NCBI RefSeq assembly: GCF_007830035.1
Contig: NZ_VLKN01000001.1
Coordinates: forward strand, 620,001 to 684,000
Length of the DNA stretch: 64,000 nt
Direction: 5' to 3'
From: Luteimonas cucumeris
GTDB lineage: Bacteria > Pseudomonadota > Gammaproteobacteria > Xanthomonadales > Xanthomonadaceae
The position numbers were made by a program, and so were the translations under genes. The first letter of the stretch is position 1. Every line of letters starts with the position of its first letter. The notes under the pieces are model-generated. The model saw only the letters and a program-made list of their open reading frames with translations. It ran no database searches and was not told the origin of the DNA. Below are positions 53,926 to 63,267 of this stretch, in pieces.

Positions 53926-54975
53926 ATGAGCCTCGAACGCCTGACTGTCGTCGTCGCCGCCTTCAACGAGGCCGAAGCGCTGCCACTGCTGCATCCGCGC
54001 ATCGTCGCCGCGCTGGCGCAGGCCGGTGGGATCGATGGCCGCGTGCTGTATGTCGACGACGGCAGCAGCGACGGTACATGGGCGGTGCTGCAGGGCATCG
54101 CGGCGGGCGATGCGCGCGTCGCACTGCTGCGGCTGTCGCGCAATTTCGGCAAGGAGGCGGCACTGACCGCGGGCCTGGACCATGTTGTCGAAGGCGCCGC
54201 GCTGATCCTCGACGCCGACGGGCAGGACCCGCCGGAACTGATCCCGGAGTTCGTGGCCAAGTGGCGCGAAGGCTACGACGATGTGCACGGTACGCGCGTC
54301 CAGCGCGAAGGCGAGGGCTGGCTGAAGCGCGCCACCGCCCACGGTTTCTATCGGGTGATCGGACGGTTGTCGAAAACGCCGATTCCGCCGGACACCGGCG
54401 ACTTCCGACTGTTGTCGCCGCGCGCGTTGGCGGCACTGCGGCAGCTGCGCGAACGCCATCGCTTCATGAAGGGCCTGTTCGGCTGGGTCGGCTTCAATTC
54501 CGTCGCCATTCCATATGCACGCGAACCGCGCAGTGCGGGACGCAGCAAGTTCGGGCTGTGGAAACTGTGGAATTTCGCCCTGGAAGGCATCACCAGTTTT
54601 TCCACCGCGCCGTTGCGGGCCGCCACATACCTGGGTCTGGTCACTGCGCTGGTGGCGTTCGCGTATGCGGTATGGATCGTGTTGAAATCGCTGTTGTGGG
54701 GCGATGCGGTTGCAGGTTGGCCGACGATGATGGCGGTGATCCTGTTCCTCGGCGGCGTGCAGCTGATCGCGCTGGGATTGATCGGCGAATACCTCGGTCG
54801 CCTGTACGAGGAATCCAAGCAGCGGCCGTTGTACCTCGTCGACAGCTGGCAGCCGGCCGCTGGAGTATCCTCGGGACGAACCCGGAACCAGCCCGGTCTT
54901 TCCGTTGCCGGGGAAGCAGACAAAGGAGACGGTCATGCGCAGCGTACGTCATCTGCTGGAATCGAAGGCACCTGA
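53926..54975 (+). CDS. GtrB/DPM-like glycosyltransferase family 2, membrane bound
   Basis: 349 residues. N-terminal GT2 domain (about 5-225; VVVAAFNEAEALPLLHPRIV, VLYVDDGSSDGTWAVL, ALILDADGQDPPELIP with the DAD metal site) then two transmembrane helices (about 230-255 and 265-290) with IALGLIGEYLGRLYEESKQR. Likely transfers a hexose to undecaprenyl phosphate at the cytoplasmic side. The last ~40 residues (VSSGRTRNQPGL...) are low-complexity and run 41 bases into the next gene, which suggests a lost stop codon or a recent frameshift. Confidence 0.9.
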   Translation: MSLERLTVVVAAFNEAEALPLLHPRIVAALAQAGGIDGRVLYVDDGSSDGTWAVLQGIAAGDARVALLRLSRNFGKEAALTAGLDHVVEGAALILDADGQDPPELIPEFVAKWREGYDDVHGTRVQREGEGWLKRATAHGFYRVIGRLSKTPIPPDTGDFRLLSPRALAALRQLRERHRFMKGLFGWVGFNSVAIPYAREPRSAGRSKFGLWKLWNFALEGITSFSTAPLRAATYLGLVTALVAFAYAVWIVLKSLLWGDAVAGWPTMMAVILFLGGVQLIALGLIGEYLGRLYEESKQRPLYLVDSWQPAAGVSSGRTRNQPGLSVAGEADKGDGHAQRTSSAGIEGT

Positions 54976-55363
54976 GGTCTTTGCGATCGGTCCGGACGCG
55001 CCGGTGATCGACGCGATCCGGTTGATGGCCGAAAAACGCATCGGAGCGGTCGTGGTGATGCAGGGCGGCCGCCTGGCAGGCATCCTTTCGGAGCGCGATT
55101 ACGCCCGCAAGATCGTGTTGCAGGGACGTTCGTCGGCCGACACGCCGGTACGCGACATCATGACGGCCGACGTGATCACGGTCGGACTGCAGGACAACAT
55201 CGACCATTGCATGCAGATCGTCACCGAGCGACGCATCCGCCACCTGCCGGTGGTGGACGGGGACGCGGTGTTGGGCGTGGTGTCGATCGGCGACCTGGTC
55301 AAGGCGGTGATCGAGGATCAGCAACTGGAACTGGACCAGTTGCAGCGTTACATCGCCAGCTGA
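54935..55363 (+). CDS. Tandem CBS-domain protein
   Basis: 142 residues: two CBS domains (about 10-65 and 72-130), with IRLMAEKRIGAVVVMQGGRL, LSERDYARKIVL and RRIRHLPVVDGDAVLGVVSI. CBS pairs bind adenine nucleotides and often regulate transporters or enzymes; no partner domain here, so it acts as a free adaptor. ATG 54935 with AAAGGAG upstream. Overlaps the glycosyltransferase by 41 bases in another frame and converges with the lipoprotein gene. Confidence 0.9.
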   Translation: MRSVRHLLESKAPEVFAIGPDAPVIDAIRLMAEKRIGAVVVMQGGRLAGILSERDYARKIVLQGRSSADTPVRDIMTADVITVGLQDNIDHCMQIVTERRIRHLPVVDGDAVLGVVSIGDLVKAVIEDQQLELDQLQRYIAS

Positions 55364-55402
55364 AGGTATCCGGTTTCCTTAAGGCGTACGGTGCATGCGC
55401 CT

Positions 55403-55753
55403 CTAGGTTGCGGGCCTGCACGACACGCCGGCACCATCGCTCGGAATCAGCATGATGGCCTGGTCGCCGATCGCGAAGCGCAGGCCGCGTCCCATGAAGC
55501 TGGGTGGACGGCTGTTCTCCACGTAATGGATGGTGACCTGTTGTCCATCGCTCAGATGGATGCGGGCCGTGCGTTCTTCGACGATGTCGACGCGGTGTCC
55601 GCCATCGCAGTCATAGCTCGCCGTCACTGAGGAGTCCTTCGGGGTTTCAGCGGACGATGGAGATGATGTTGCGGCGGGTGGCTCGGCAGGCTTGCAGGCG
55701 GCGAGGACAAGCAGGACGAGCGTGAAAAGTCCGGCAGTGAGATGGCGCATCAT
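55403..55753 (-). CDS. Small lipoprotein with MliC-like domain
   Basis: 116 residues. Lipoprotein signal LLVLAACKP (cut before the Cys), a Ser/Thr/Pro-rich linker, and a domain with SVTASYDCDGGHRVDI and LIPSDGAGVSC, two cysteines as in MliC/PliC C-type lysozyme inhibitors. The DCDGG and GLRFAIG spelling fits the family, but distance is large. It probably sits in the outer membrane and could protect peptidoglycan from lysozyme. Start ATG at 55753 (an adjacent ATG at 55750 is equivalent). Downstream of asmA on the same strand, gap 83 bases. Confidence 0.78.
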   Translation of the reverse strand: MMRHLTAGLFTLVLLVLAACKPAEPPAATSSPSSAETPKDSSVTASYDCDGGHRVDIVEERTARIHLSDGQQVTIHYVENSRPPSFMGRGLRFAIGDQAIMLIPSDGAGVSCRPAT

Positions 55754-55836
55754 GATTTCTCCGGCAGAATGGCTGCCTCGCAAGTCGGGATATTGAACTG
55801 CAACGCACCTGTCCAGGGCACACGAATCGCGCCGGC

Positions 55837-57801
55837 TCACTTCGCCGAGCGGCTGCCGCAGTCCGCGTCCATGCCGCCACCCAGCTCGGTGGTGGCCAGC
55901 AGCGCCGCCGGTGGTGCGATCGCGCCCAGCGCCAGCGCGGCCGCGCCGCGCAGGCCGATGCGCGCGTAATCGGGTTTGAAGTCGGGATTCTTGAAGGTGC
56001 CCCCGACATAGAGCGGCGATCGCAGCGACAGCAGGCTGCGGCCTTTCGGCCGCGGGTTCATCGTGAGGTCGAGTGTTTCGTCGCGCAGGTTCACGGTGCC
56101 GGAGCCGAGCACGATGGTGTCGGTGGTATCGAAAACCAGGGCACGCGTGGTCAACAGTCCGTCCTTGGCCACGAAGTCGCCGAACGCGCAACGGATCGGA
56201 ATCGGTTTGTCGCCGGTGAGCTTGGTACGGATCGCGCCGGCCAGGTTCAGGCCGGCAAGTTTCATCAGCAGTTTGCTGATCTGGCCGCGGCCCATGCCGA
56301 CGGCGACGTCGCCATCGGCGGTACCGAGCATGCGCGCGATCGAATTGCCGCGCATGTCCACCGCGATCTTGCCGCCGACCCGGCCGATCGTTTCCTGCGC
56401 CAGCTGCGCTTCGGGCATGAGCTTGGCCAGGTTGAGCCCGCGCACGCCGATGTCCGCGTGCGTGCGGATCACTTCCTCGCGCGCATTCATGCGGATGTTG
56501 GACCGGATGACGCCGTCGGCGACCCCGAAGTTCAAGGGCTCGAGTCGCAGCAGGCCGTTGTCGAGGTACAGATGCGCATCCATGTTGTCGATCGGCAGTG
56601 ACGACGCGTTGATGCGACGTGCCTTCAGGCGCACGTCGGCGTCCATCGCGCGCAGCTTGCGGAGCTCGTAGGGCGTGTCGGGCAGCAATCGCGAACTGGC
56701 TTCCTGCTTCGCCGCCAGCGCCTGCAGTTCCGGATTGGTGGCCTCGCCGCGCCCGCTCTGCGGTGCGGCACCGATGAAGCCGGCCAGGTCGTCCAGGTCC
56801 AGCCGCTGGGACACCAGATTGGCCTTGAACATCGGCCGCGCGCCGCCGGTGGTCACGTGCGCACTGCCGCCCAGGTCGCTGTTGCCGACCTTGCCGGTGA
56901 AATCGTCGTAACGCCAGGTGTTGCTGTCGCGGGTGAGGCGGCCATCGAAGCGGTAAGGCGGTGTCGGCGGCAACGCGATGCCGATCAACGGAAAGAGATC
57001 GTCCAGGTTCTGCCCGGACAGCGTCATCCGTAGATCGAAGTCGCGCAGGCGCAGGGGATCCAGCAGGGTGCCGCGCGCACGTGCACGTGTGGGTCCGGCC
57101 GCCGCGCGCAGGTCGATGCGGTAGGGCTCTTCGGTGCGCGCCAGTTCCAGCGGCGATTCGGCGTGTCCCTCGAGCCTGAAGCGATTGCCTTTCCAGCGGC
57201 CGCCGCCATCCACCGCGATGGCCGGCGCGACACCTGGCTTGGTCGGAGCACGGCTCTGCAATGCGATGTCGATATCGGTTCGCTGCGGATCATCGATGAA
57301 GCGAAGACGACCCTCATCGACCCACAGCTGACGGAACTGCGGCGGCTCACTGTCGTCGGAGTCGTCAAGGAATTCCCAGTTGCCGACACCCTTGGGGCCG
57401 GTTTCCAGGCGTACCTGCGGTCGCGACAGGCGCAATTCTGGGATGACGATCTCACGACGCTGGATCAGCGTCGGCCACAACTCGATGCGCATGACGAGTC
57501 GATCGGCCGAGGCCATCACCGGCTGCTTCGACCACGACGCATTTCCGAACTGAAGACCGTCTGCGCTGACCGTCACGACGCGACCCAGGTCGACGTCCAG
57601 GTCGCCGCCGATCTGCAGCGAGCGTCCTGTCTGCGCTTCGACACGCCTCTCGATCGGTCCTTTCAACCAGTTCCAATCCCACAGCAGGAGCAGCATCACT
57701 AGCGCCAGTACCAGCAGCCCCAGCGCGACCAGCAACGGATGCCGGCCGATGTCGTCCACGAAGTGCGGGCGTCGAGGTGGTGCGGGCGCAGGTGTCGTCA
57801 T
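55837..57801 (-). CDS. AsmA family inner-membrane protein
   Basis: 654 residues. One transmembrane helix near the N-terminus (about 22-45, LLVALGLLVLALVMLLLLWD), then an AsmA-type beta-groove: RSLQIGGDLDVDLGRVVTVS, LTLSGQNLDDLFPLI-like and LNFGVADGVIRSNIR, LPTTRALVFDTTDTIVLGSG-like segments, and a C-terminal GVNLRDETLDLTMNPRPKGR block seen across the family. Proposed to help lipid transport to the outer membrane. Start at ATG 57801. Followed by the MliC-like lipoprotein. Confidence 0.88.
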   Translation of the reverse strand: MTTPAPAPPRRPHFVDDIGRHPLLVALGLLVLALVMLLLLWDWNWLKGPIERRVEAQTGRSLQIGGDLDVDLGRVVTVSADGLQFGNASWSKQPVMASADRLVMRIELWPTLIQRREIVIPELRLSRPQVRLETGPKGVGNWEFLDDSDDSEPPQFRQLWVDEGRLRFIDDPQRTDIDIALQSRAPTKPGVAPAIAVDGGGRWKGNRFRLEGHAESPLELARTEEPYRIDLRAAAGPTRARARGTLLDPLRLRDFDLRMTLSGQNLDDLFPLIGIALPPTPPYRFDGRLTRDSNTWRYDDFTGKVGNSDLGGSAHVTTGGARPMFKANLVSQRLDLDDLAGFIGAAPQSGRGEATNPELQALAAKQEASSRLLPDTPYELRKLRAMDADVRLKARRINASSLPIDNMDAHLYLDNGLLRLEPLNFGVADGVIRSNIRMNAREEVIRTHADIGVRGLNLAKLMPEAQLAQETIGRVGGKIAVDMRGNSIARMLGTADGDVAVGMGRGQISKLLMKLAGLNLAGAIRTKLTGDKPIPIRCAFGDFVAKDGLLTTRALVFDTTDTIVLGSGTVNLRDETLDLTMNPRPKGRSLLSLRSPLYVGGTFKNPDFKPDYARIGLRGAAALALGAIAPPAALLATTELGGGMDADCGSRSAK

Positions 57802-57877
57802 CGTCCAGTGCGCAGCGAAGGGATGGGCCACCATCGCCAGTAGCGGGTAAAACGGGAGTGAAACCGTTGCGCCGCAT

Positions 57878-58519
57878 TCAGCGAGCCGGCAATACCTGCG
57901 CCATCACGGCGACGTAATGGCAAACGCTGCCGGCGATCACGAACAGGTGCCAGATCGCGTGTGAGTAGGGCAACGAAGGGCGGTGGTAGAACACCGTACC
58001 CAGCGTGTAGAACACGCCACCGGCCAACAACCAGGCGAACGTCCAGCCATCCAGCGCAGCCAGCAGTGGCTTGATCGCCAACAGCACCAGCCAGCCCATC
58101 GCGATGTAGATCGCGGTCGACAACAGTTTGAAGCGACCGGTGTAGAACAGCTTGAACACGACGCCGACCAGTGCCAGCGCCCAGATCGCGGCGAACAGCC
58201 ACCAGCCGACCGGACCGCGCAGGCCGATCAACGTGAATGGCGTGTAGGTGCCTGCGATCAGCAGATAGATCGCGCAATGATCGAACACCTTCAGCCGTGC
58301 CTTGGCAACCGGATGCTGGATGGCGTGGTACAGCGTCGAGGCGATGTACAGCAGCAGCAGGCTGGTGCCGAATACGATCGAGGCGATCAATTGCCAGTGG
58401 TCGCCGTACAGTGCGGCCAGAGTGATCAGCACCGCGCCGCCAGCGAGCGCGGCGGTGGCGCCGAGGCCATGGGTCAGGGCGCTGGCGAATTCTTCGCGCA
58501 GGTGGGTGGCGCGTTCCAT
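57878..58519 (-). CDS. Hemolysin III/YqfA (PAQR) family membrane protein
   Basis: 213 residues, seven hydrophobic helices. Family residues: NALTHGLGA-like FASALTHGLGATAALA, STLYHA, the H-x-x-H pair in SLPYSHAIWHLFVIAGSVCH near the end, which binds zinc. PAQR members affect membrane fluidity; hemolysis is not implied. Terminates before asmA on the same strand, 76-base gap. Confidence 0.93.
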   Translation of the reverse strand: MERATHLREEFASALTHGLGATAALAGGAVLITLAALYGDHWQLIASIVFGTSLLLLYIASTLYHAIQHPVAKARLKVFDHCAIYLLIAGTYTPFTLIGLRGPVGWWLFAAIWALALVGVVFKLFYTGRFKLLSTAIYIAMGWLVLLAIKPLLAALDGWTFAWLLAGGVFYTLGTVFYHRPSLPYSHAIWHLFVIAGSVCHYVAVMAQVLPAR

Positions 58520-59249
58520 GGGAATAGATTCTGCGCCGAAAATTGAGCAAATGCTCGGGTGCTGGATTATTTTTGCTTGGCTGGTTCTGAAATTCGCTAC
58601 GAGGAATGCGGTTTAAGCAGAGCGGAGCTTGCTTCGCTGCTCGCTGCAAAGAGCAGGAGCTTCCGCCCGCTGCGCGTGCGGGTCACTTTCTCTTGAAGGG
58701 GCCAAGAGAAAGTAACCAAAGAGAAGGACCTTCCCCGATCAAAGCTAACGTTGCACGTTGCAGTCCTCGGTGATTTTCCGACTCGCCCTCCTGGCTCGGT
58801 CGGAAAACGGCGGCCATCCATGGCCGCCGCCCTCCGGGTCTATGGAGTGGCTCGGATCGCAGGCAGTTCGCGCCAGCCAAGCCAACATCAACTACCGCAG
58901 CTGCAGCTATAGCAGCGCAATCGGCAGAGTGTGAAGGGCGACCAAACCCTGCAATCAAATTTCAGACGAGAACAAGAACTCCGGCAACGATGAAAGCGGC
59001 ACCGGACCAGCGCCCATCGGGTGCAGCGTCTGCCAAGCCGGCTTCGGGCCCTTTCTTTGGTTACTTTCTTTGGGCCAGCAAAGAAAGTGACCCGCACGCG
59101 GCAGCGGGCGGAACAGCCGACCCGTAAGGGTCGGGAACTTGCGTCGTTACCGCGCCTGCCGGCACCTGCTCCGCTGCTCTCGCTGTAATCTTTCGCTGTT
59201 GTAGAGATGTCGCGTTAGGTCAAGAGCCAACTCTTTGCAAGTCTCGATC
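58520..59249. repeat. Gene-free repeat-rich region, copies B and C of the dispersed repeat
   Basis: Copy B core at 58658-58716 (minus orientation) and copy C core at 59060-59113 (plus orientation), each with the TTACTTTCT...AGAAAGTGACCCGC hairpin seen at 17.6 kb. Copy B extends to about 58850 and includes GGCGGCCATCCATGGCCGCC. Translated frames here (e.g. DGRRFPTEPGG) recur with the repeat and I do not call them genes. Confidence 0.8.
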
Positions 59250-60854
59250 TCAATCGATATCGGTTGCGTGCGCGTGCTCGCGTGTCGCCAGGAACGCCAC
59301 GTCCGGTGCGCGTTCCTGGGCCAGTTGCAGGTTGACGCGGGTCGGGGCCAGGTAGACGAGTTGGCCGGCCGCATCCACTGCGAGATTCATGGCGTTCTTG
59401 TCGCGGAACTGTTCCAGCTTCTTCGCGTCATCGCAACGGATCCAGCGCGCGGTGGCCACGCCGACCGGTTCGAAGCTCGCGTCGACGCCGTATTCGTCCT
59501 TCAGCCGGTAAGCGACCACGTCGAACTGCAGCGTACCGACCGCGCCCAGGATCAGGTCGTTGCTCATCAGCGGCTTGAAGAACTGGGTCGCGCCTTCCTC
59601 GGACAGTTGCGCCAGACCTTTCTGCAGTTGCTTGAGCCTCAGCGGGTCGCGCAGGCGTGCACGGCGGAACAGTTCCGGTGCGAAGTTTGGAATGCCGGTA
59701 AAGGTGATCGCCTCGCCTTCGCTGAAGCTGTCGCCGATCGAGATCGTGCCGTGGTTGTGGATGCCGATCACGTCGCCAGGCCAGGCACTTTCGGCGATTT
59801 CGCGATCGCTGGCCATGAAGGTCAGTGCATTGGCCAGCTTCACTTCCTTGCCGCTGCGGACGTGGAAAGCCTTCATGCCGGCGCTGAACTTGCCCGAGCA
59901 GATGCGCATGAAGGCGACGCGGTCGCGGTGCATCGGATCCATGTTGGCCTGGATCTTGAACACGAAGCCGCTGAGCTTGGGTTCGTAGGCCGCGACTTCA
60001 CGGGTGGTCGTCTCGCGCGGTTTTGGCGACGGCGCGTTCTCGACGAAGAAGCCCAGCAACAGCTGCACGCCGAAGTTGTTGACGGCGGACCCGAAAAACA
60101 CCGGCGTCTGCTCGCCGGCCAGGTATCTCGCCGGATCGAATGGATGCGAGGCGCCCTCGACCAGTTCCAGTTCCTCGCGCAGTTCGCGCAGCATGTCCAC
60201 ACCGATGCGAGCCTCCAGCGCAGGATCATCGATGGATGGGAAGATGGTCGAGTCCTGGCGGGTGAAGTTGCGACCCTGTTCGTACAGATGCACTTCGCCA
60301 CTGACCAGGTGCACCACGCCCTTCAGGCGTTGGCCCATGCCGATCGGCCAGGTGATCGGCGCGCACTGGATGCCGAGCACGCTTTCCACTTCGTCGAGCA
60401 GGTCGACCGGGTTCTTGCCTTCGCGATCGAGTTTGTTGATGAAGGTCATGATCGGCGTGTCGCGCAGCCGGCACACTTCCATCAGCTTGATGGTGCGCTC
60501 CTCGACGCCCTTGGCCACGTCGATGACCATCAGCGCCGAGTCGACCGCGGTCAGCACGCGATAGGTGTCCTCGCCGAAGTCGGCATGGCCGGGTGTGTCG
60601 AGCAGGTTGACGATGCGGCCTTCGTACGGGAACTGCATCACCGAGCTGGTCACCGAAATGCCGCGTTCCTTTTCCAGTGCCATCCAGTCGGACGTCGCGT
60701 GGCGTGCGGCCTTGCGGCCCTTGACCGAGCCGGCCATCTGGATCGCGCCTCCGAACAGCAGCAGCTTTTCAGTCAGCGTGGTCTTGCCGGCGTCGGGGTG
60801 GGAGATGATCGCGAAGGTGCGGCGACGAGCGGCTTCGGTGGAAACGTCGGACAT
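59250..60854 (-). CDS. prfC: Peptide chain release factor 3
   Basis: 534 residues. GTPase that recycles RF1/RF2 after termination. G1 [15 protein letters not shown], switch region [13 protein letters not shown]3 [17 protein letters not shown]4 [16 protein letters not shown], and the RF3-specific VGIP-like [20 protein letters not shown] segment are present. Starts at ATG 60854; 121 bases after the convergent-order M23 gene. Confidence 0.97.
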   Translation of the reverse strand: MSDVSTEAARRRTFAIISHPDAGKTTLTEKLLLFGGAIQMAGSVKGRKAARHATSDWMALEKERGISVTSSVMQFPYEGRIVNLLDTPGHADFGEDTYRVLTAVDSALMVIDVAKGVEERTIKLMEVCRLRDTPIMTFINKLDREGKNPVDLLDEVESVLGIQCAPITWPIGMGQRLKGVVHLVSGEVHLYEQGRNFTRQDSTIFPSIDDPALEARIGVDMLRELREELELVEGASHPFDPARYLAGEQTPVFFGSAVNNFGVQLLLGFFVENAPSPKPRETTTREVAAYEPKLSGFVFKIQANMDPMHRDRVAFMRICSGKFSAGMKAFHVRSGKEVKLANALTFMASDREIAESAWPGDVIGIHNHGTISIGDSFSEGEAITFTGIPNFAPELFRRARLRDPLRLKQLQKGLAQLSEEGATQFFKPLMSNDLILGAVGTLQFDVVAYRLKDEYGVDASFEPVGVATARWIRCDDAKKLEQFRDKNAMNLAVDAAGQLVYLAPTRVNLQLAQERAPDVAFLATREHAHATDID

Positions 60855-60975
60855 GGCGAGGCGCGCCGTCGGGCGCCGGATTCGGGTTCGGGACGCGAAT
60901 TATAGCGGGCGGGATCCCGGCAGGCCGTCCTCGGCGCGGTGGCGGCTGCGATTGCTGTGTCGGGCATGGTCCGAC

Positions 60976-61884
60976 CTATTTCGCGAACTGCAATACGCCC
61001 TGCGGCCCGCGCAGTCGGATCGGGATCGATTCCAGCCGCATGCCGCGGTTCACCTGCACCTCGAAATGCAGGTGCGGGCCGCTGGTGAAACCGGTGTTGC
61101 CGGACAGGCCGATCTGCTGGCCCTGCCGCACACGCTGGCCGACGCGCACCAGCGCGCCGCCGGGTTGCAGGTGCGCATACAGGGCCATGGTGCCGTCGTC
61201 GTGCAGGATGCGGACGAAATTGGCGCGGCCCCCGTACTCCTCTTCGCTGAGGCCCGCCTGCGCGAAGTCGGATTCGACCTGCATCACCACGCCGCTGCGC
61301 GCGGCCATGACCGGCGTGCCGATGGCGGCGGCGAAATCCAGCGCGTAGCGATTCTCCTCGCTGCCATGGCTGAAGCGGCCGCCGAATCCCTGGTCGATGC
61401 GTAAAGCCTGCTGCGACAGCGGGATCAGGTATTCGAATGCGCGTGGACGGGCATTGGGATCGCCGGGGACCGCATCCAGCCGGACCTCGAAGTCGCCCGG
61501 TCGCGTGCTGTCGGCGGTGAACAGGTGCGCCACGAGCGCCGAACCGTTCGCCGCCACGGTTGCGCGCGCGGGCAGTTGCGGCTGGCTGGCCATATTGTGG
61601 TTGCGATGAAAACGCAGCATCACTTCCACCGGACCGGCCAGGGCGTTCTCCGCCCATGCGGAGTAACGGCTGTTGTCGTTTTCGATGCGCAGCCGCACCG
61701 CGGCGTGCGGGCCGGTGGTGAGCGGAATTTTCTCGACGCTGCCATCGACTGCCGCCGGTGCGCGATCGCCGTAGTGCACGACGCCGGTGCGGTCCTTCCA
61801 GCGGTAGGCTTCGCCGCCTGCCGAAGCACCGGCCACGCACAGCAGGACGAATCCTGCGATCGCCGACTGGATCAGCGCACGCAC
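60976..61884 (-). CDS. Secreted M23 peptidase with DUF4124-like N-terminus
   Basis: 302 residues. Signal peptide (1-20), then DUF4124-like YRWKDRTGVVHYGDRAPA (about 25-45), a middle beta segment, and an M23 (LytM/lysostaphin) domain (about 170-300). Zinc ligands are visible in FSHGSEENRYALDFAAAIGT and LHFEV after GPH (GNTGFTSGPHLHFEVQVNRG); both His/Asp positions are intact, so an active endopeptidase on peptidoglycan or a secreted target is plausible. Its start overlaps the phytase-like gene by 13 bases, indicating an operon. Confidence 0.88.
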   Translation of the reverse strand: MRALIQSAIAGFVLLCVAGASAGGEAYRWKDRTGVVHYGDRAPAAVDGSVEKIPLTTGPHAAVRLRIENDNSRYSAWAENALAGPVEVMLRFHRNHNMASQPQLPARATVAANGSALVAHLFTADSTRPGDFEVRLDAVPGDPNARPRAFEYLIPLSQQALRIDQGFGGRFSHGSEENRYALDFAAAIGTPVMAARSGVVMQVESDFAQAGLSEEEYGGRANFVRILHDDGTMALYAHLQPGGALVRVGQRVRQGQQIGLSGNTGFTSGPHLHFEVQVNRGMRLESIPIRLRGPQGVLQFAK

Positions 61885-62972
61885 GCCGGGTTCAGGTGCA
61901 GATTGCGCGCGACGTCGCCCAGATCGAACGCGGCCACAGCCTTGTCCTCATGCACGGCGAACAACGCGCCCGATGGAAAACGCAGCGTTGCCGCCGCATG
62001 CAGTGCGATGCCGTCGGTATGCCCGGTCGCTGTGCCGACGAAACTGCCGCGGTAATCCAGCGTGGTGCGATCGAACAGCAGGAACACCGTGCGCGGATCG
62101 GCTTGGTCGACCGCGACCCAGTAGCCCTGGTCGCTGCCGCAGTCCCACAGCGCCACGCCTTCGGCCTGTGCACGGAAACGGCCCGGCGCCACGCTCTTGC
62201 CGATGTAACGGCCGGCCAGGTCGTATTCGCGCAGGTCGGTGCCGACGCGCGTGTCTTCCTCGGCGATCAGCAGTCGATCGTTGGCCGGATCGCCGCCGAT
62301 CGACTCGACCATGCGCAACGCCGCGTCCGGCGAAGTGTCGCCGAAGGCGCCGAGCGACTCGACCCGCAAGGCATCGTCGTCGCCCATGTGCAGGCGGTAG
62401 CGGCGCACGCGCTGATCCAACTGCGCCAGTGGCGGCACCACGTCGAATTTGCGGCCTTCCATGAAGCTGTCGGTGACGTAGATGTCGAGCTCGTTGGGCG
62501 CGATCTCATGCAGCCACAGCCCGTAAGGGCTGCGCAGCTGGTCGGCGCCGAACAGGGTCAGCGGCCGGAAATCCGGCAACGACAGCACCTGCACGCGATG
62601 ATTGTCGCGCTCGACCACGAACAGGTAGTCGCCGAACACGGCGACGCCGTTCGGACGGTTGAACTGCCCGGGGGCATCGCCCTTGCCGCCGACCTCGCGC
62701 AGGCGCTGGCCGCTGTCGCCGTCGAAAACGACCAGGTGATGGGTGGACTTGGCGCTGCCGATCACCCACAAGCCGCCGTCGTCCACGGGCCAGGCCGCCA
62801 ATGAATCCAGTTCGTCGGCCGGGTGTTCCTCGCTTACATAGGACTCGGCCACCAGGGCCGCTTCAGTGGCCGCAACGGTGGCCTGGCCCGGTTTCCGGGA
62901 GGGTTCGGGAACGGTCGTGCAGCCGGCCAGGCACGCGACGGCCAGCGCCAGCACGCGGATAAATTTACTCAT
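61872..62972 (-). CDS. Phytase-like beta-propeller lipoprotein
   Basis: 366 residues. Lipobox ALAVACLAGCTTVPE, then repeats with alternating WVIGSAKSTHHLVVFDGDSG, FNRPNGVAVFGDYLFVVERD, NELDIYVTDSF and GVALWDCGSDQGYWVAVDQA, the spelling of Xanthomonas-type phytases (six-bladed propeller, calcium-dependent). Inositol-phosphate hydrolysis is likely but the six-Ca binding residues cannot be verified by eye; SMP/NHL propellers are an alternative. ATG 62972. Overlaps the M23 gene. Confidence 0.75.
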   Translation of the reverse strand: MSKFIRVLALAVACLAGCTTVPEPSRKPGQATVAATEAALVAESYVSEEHPADELDSLAAWPVDDGGLWVIGSAKSTHHLVVFDGDSGQRLREVGGKGDAPGQFNRPNGVAVFGDYLFVVERDNHRVQVLSLPDFRPLTLFGADQLRSPYGLWLHEIAPNELDIYVTDSFMEGRKFDVVPPLAQLDQRVRRYRLHMGDDDALRVESLGAFGDTSPDAALRMVESIGGDPANDRLLIAEEDTRVGTDLREYDLAGRYIGKSVAPGRFRAQAEGVALWDCGSDQGYWVAVDQADPRTVFLLFDRTTLDYRGSFVGTATGHTDGIALHAAATLRFPSGALFAVHEDKAVAAFDLGDVARNLHLNPACVR

Positions 62973-63032
62973 CGGTTCAGTATGAGGGATCGTCATCGGG
63001 AAAAATAATATCGCTTCATGCGTATGGAGAGA

Positions 63033-63061
63033 TTGACATGTTGCGAAACCGCTGGCAGGCT
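63033..63061 (+). promoter_or_regulatory. Candidate promoter of metX
   Basis: TTGACA (63033-63038) with CAGGCT (63056-63061) at 17 bases; transcription would begin just before the riboswitch. Confidence 0.4.
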
Positions 63062-63065
63062 ATGT

Positions 63066-63183
63066 CCATCCATCGAGACCGGCTGAGGGACAGGCCCTTA
63101 GACGCCGGGGCAACCGGATGGAGCGAAAGCTCCGTCAAAGGTGCCAAGTCCTGCGGGGACCTGTGCGTCCGCCGTGAAGATGG
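63066..63183 (+). promoter_or_regulatory. SAM-I (S-box) riboswitch upstream of metX
   Basis: Class consensus blocks in order: CATCGAGACCGGCTGAGGGA, CAGGCCC, GACGCCGGGGCAACCG, AAAGGTGCCAAGTCCTG and the closing GAAGATGG. P1 can pair CCATC (63066-63070) with GATGG (63179-63183). It should switch metX off when S-adenosylmethionine is plentiful. A hairpin GCCC-TTCGT-GGGC follows (about 63191-63203). Confidence 0.93.
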
Positions 63184-63267
63184 TTGCGTCGTGCCCTTCG
63201 TGGGCATGGCTCGACTTCGAACGCGCCCGCAAGCATCGGTGGCCTTGTCCTCTTTCCGGATATCGCC

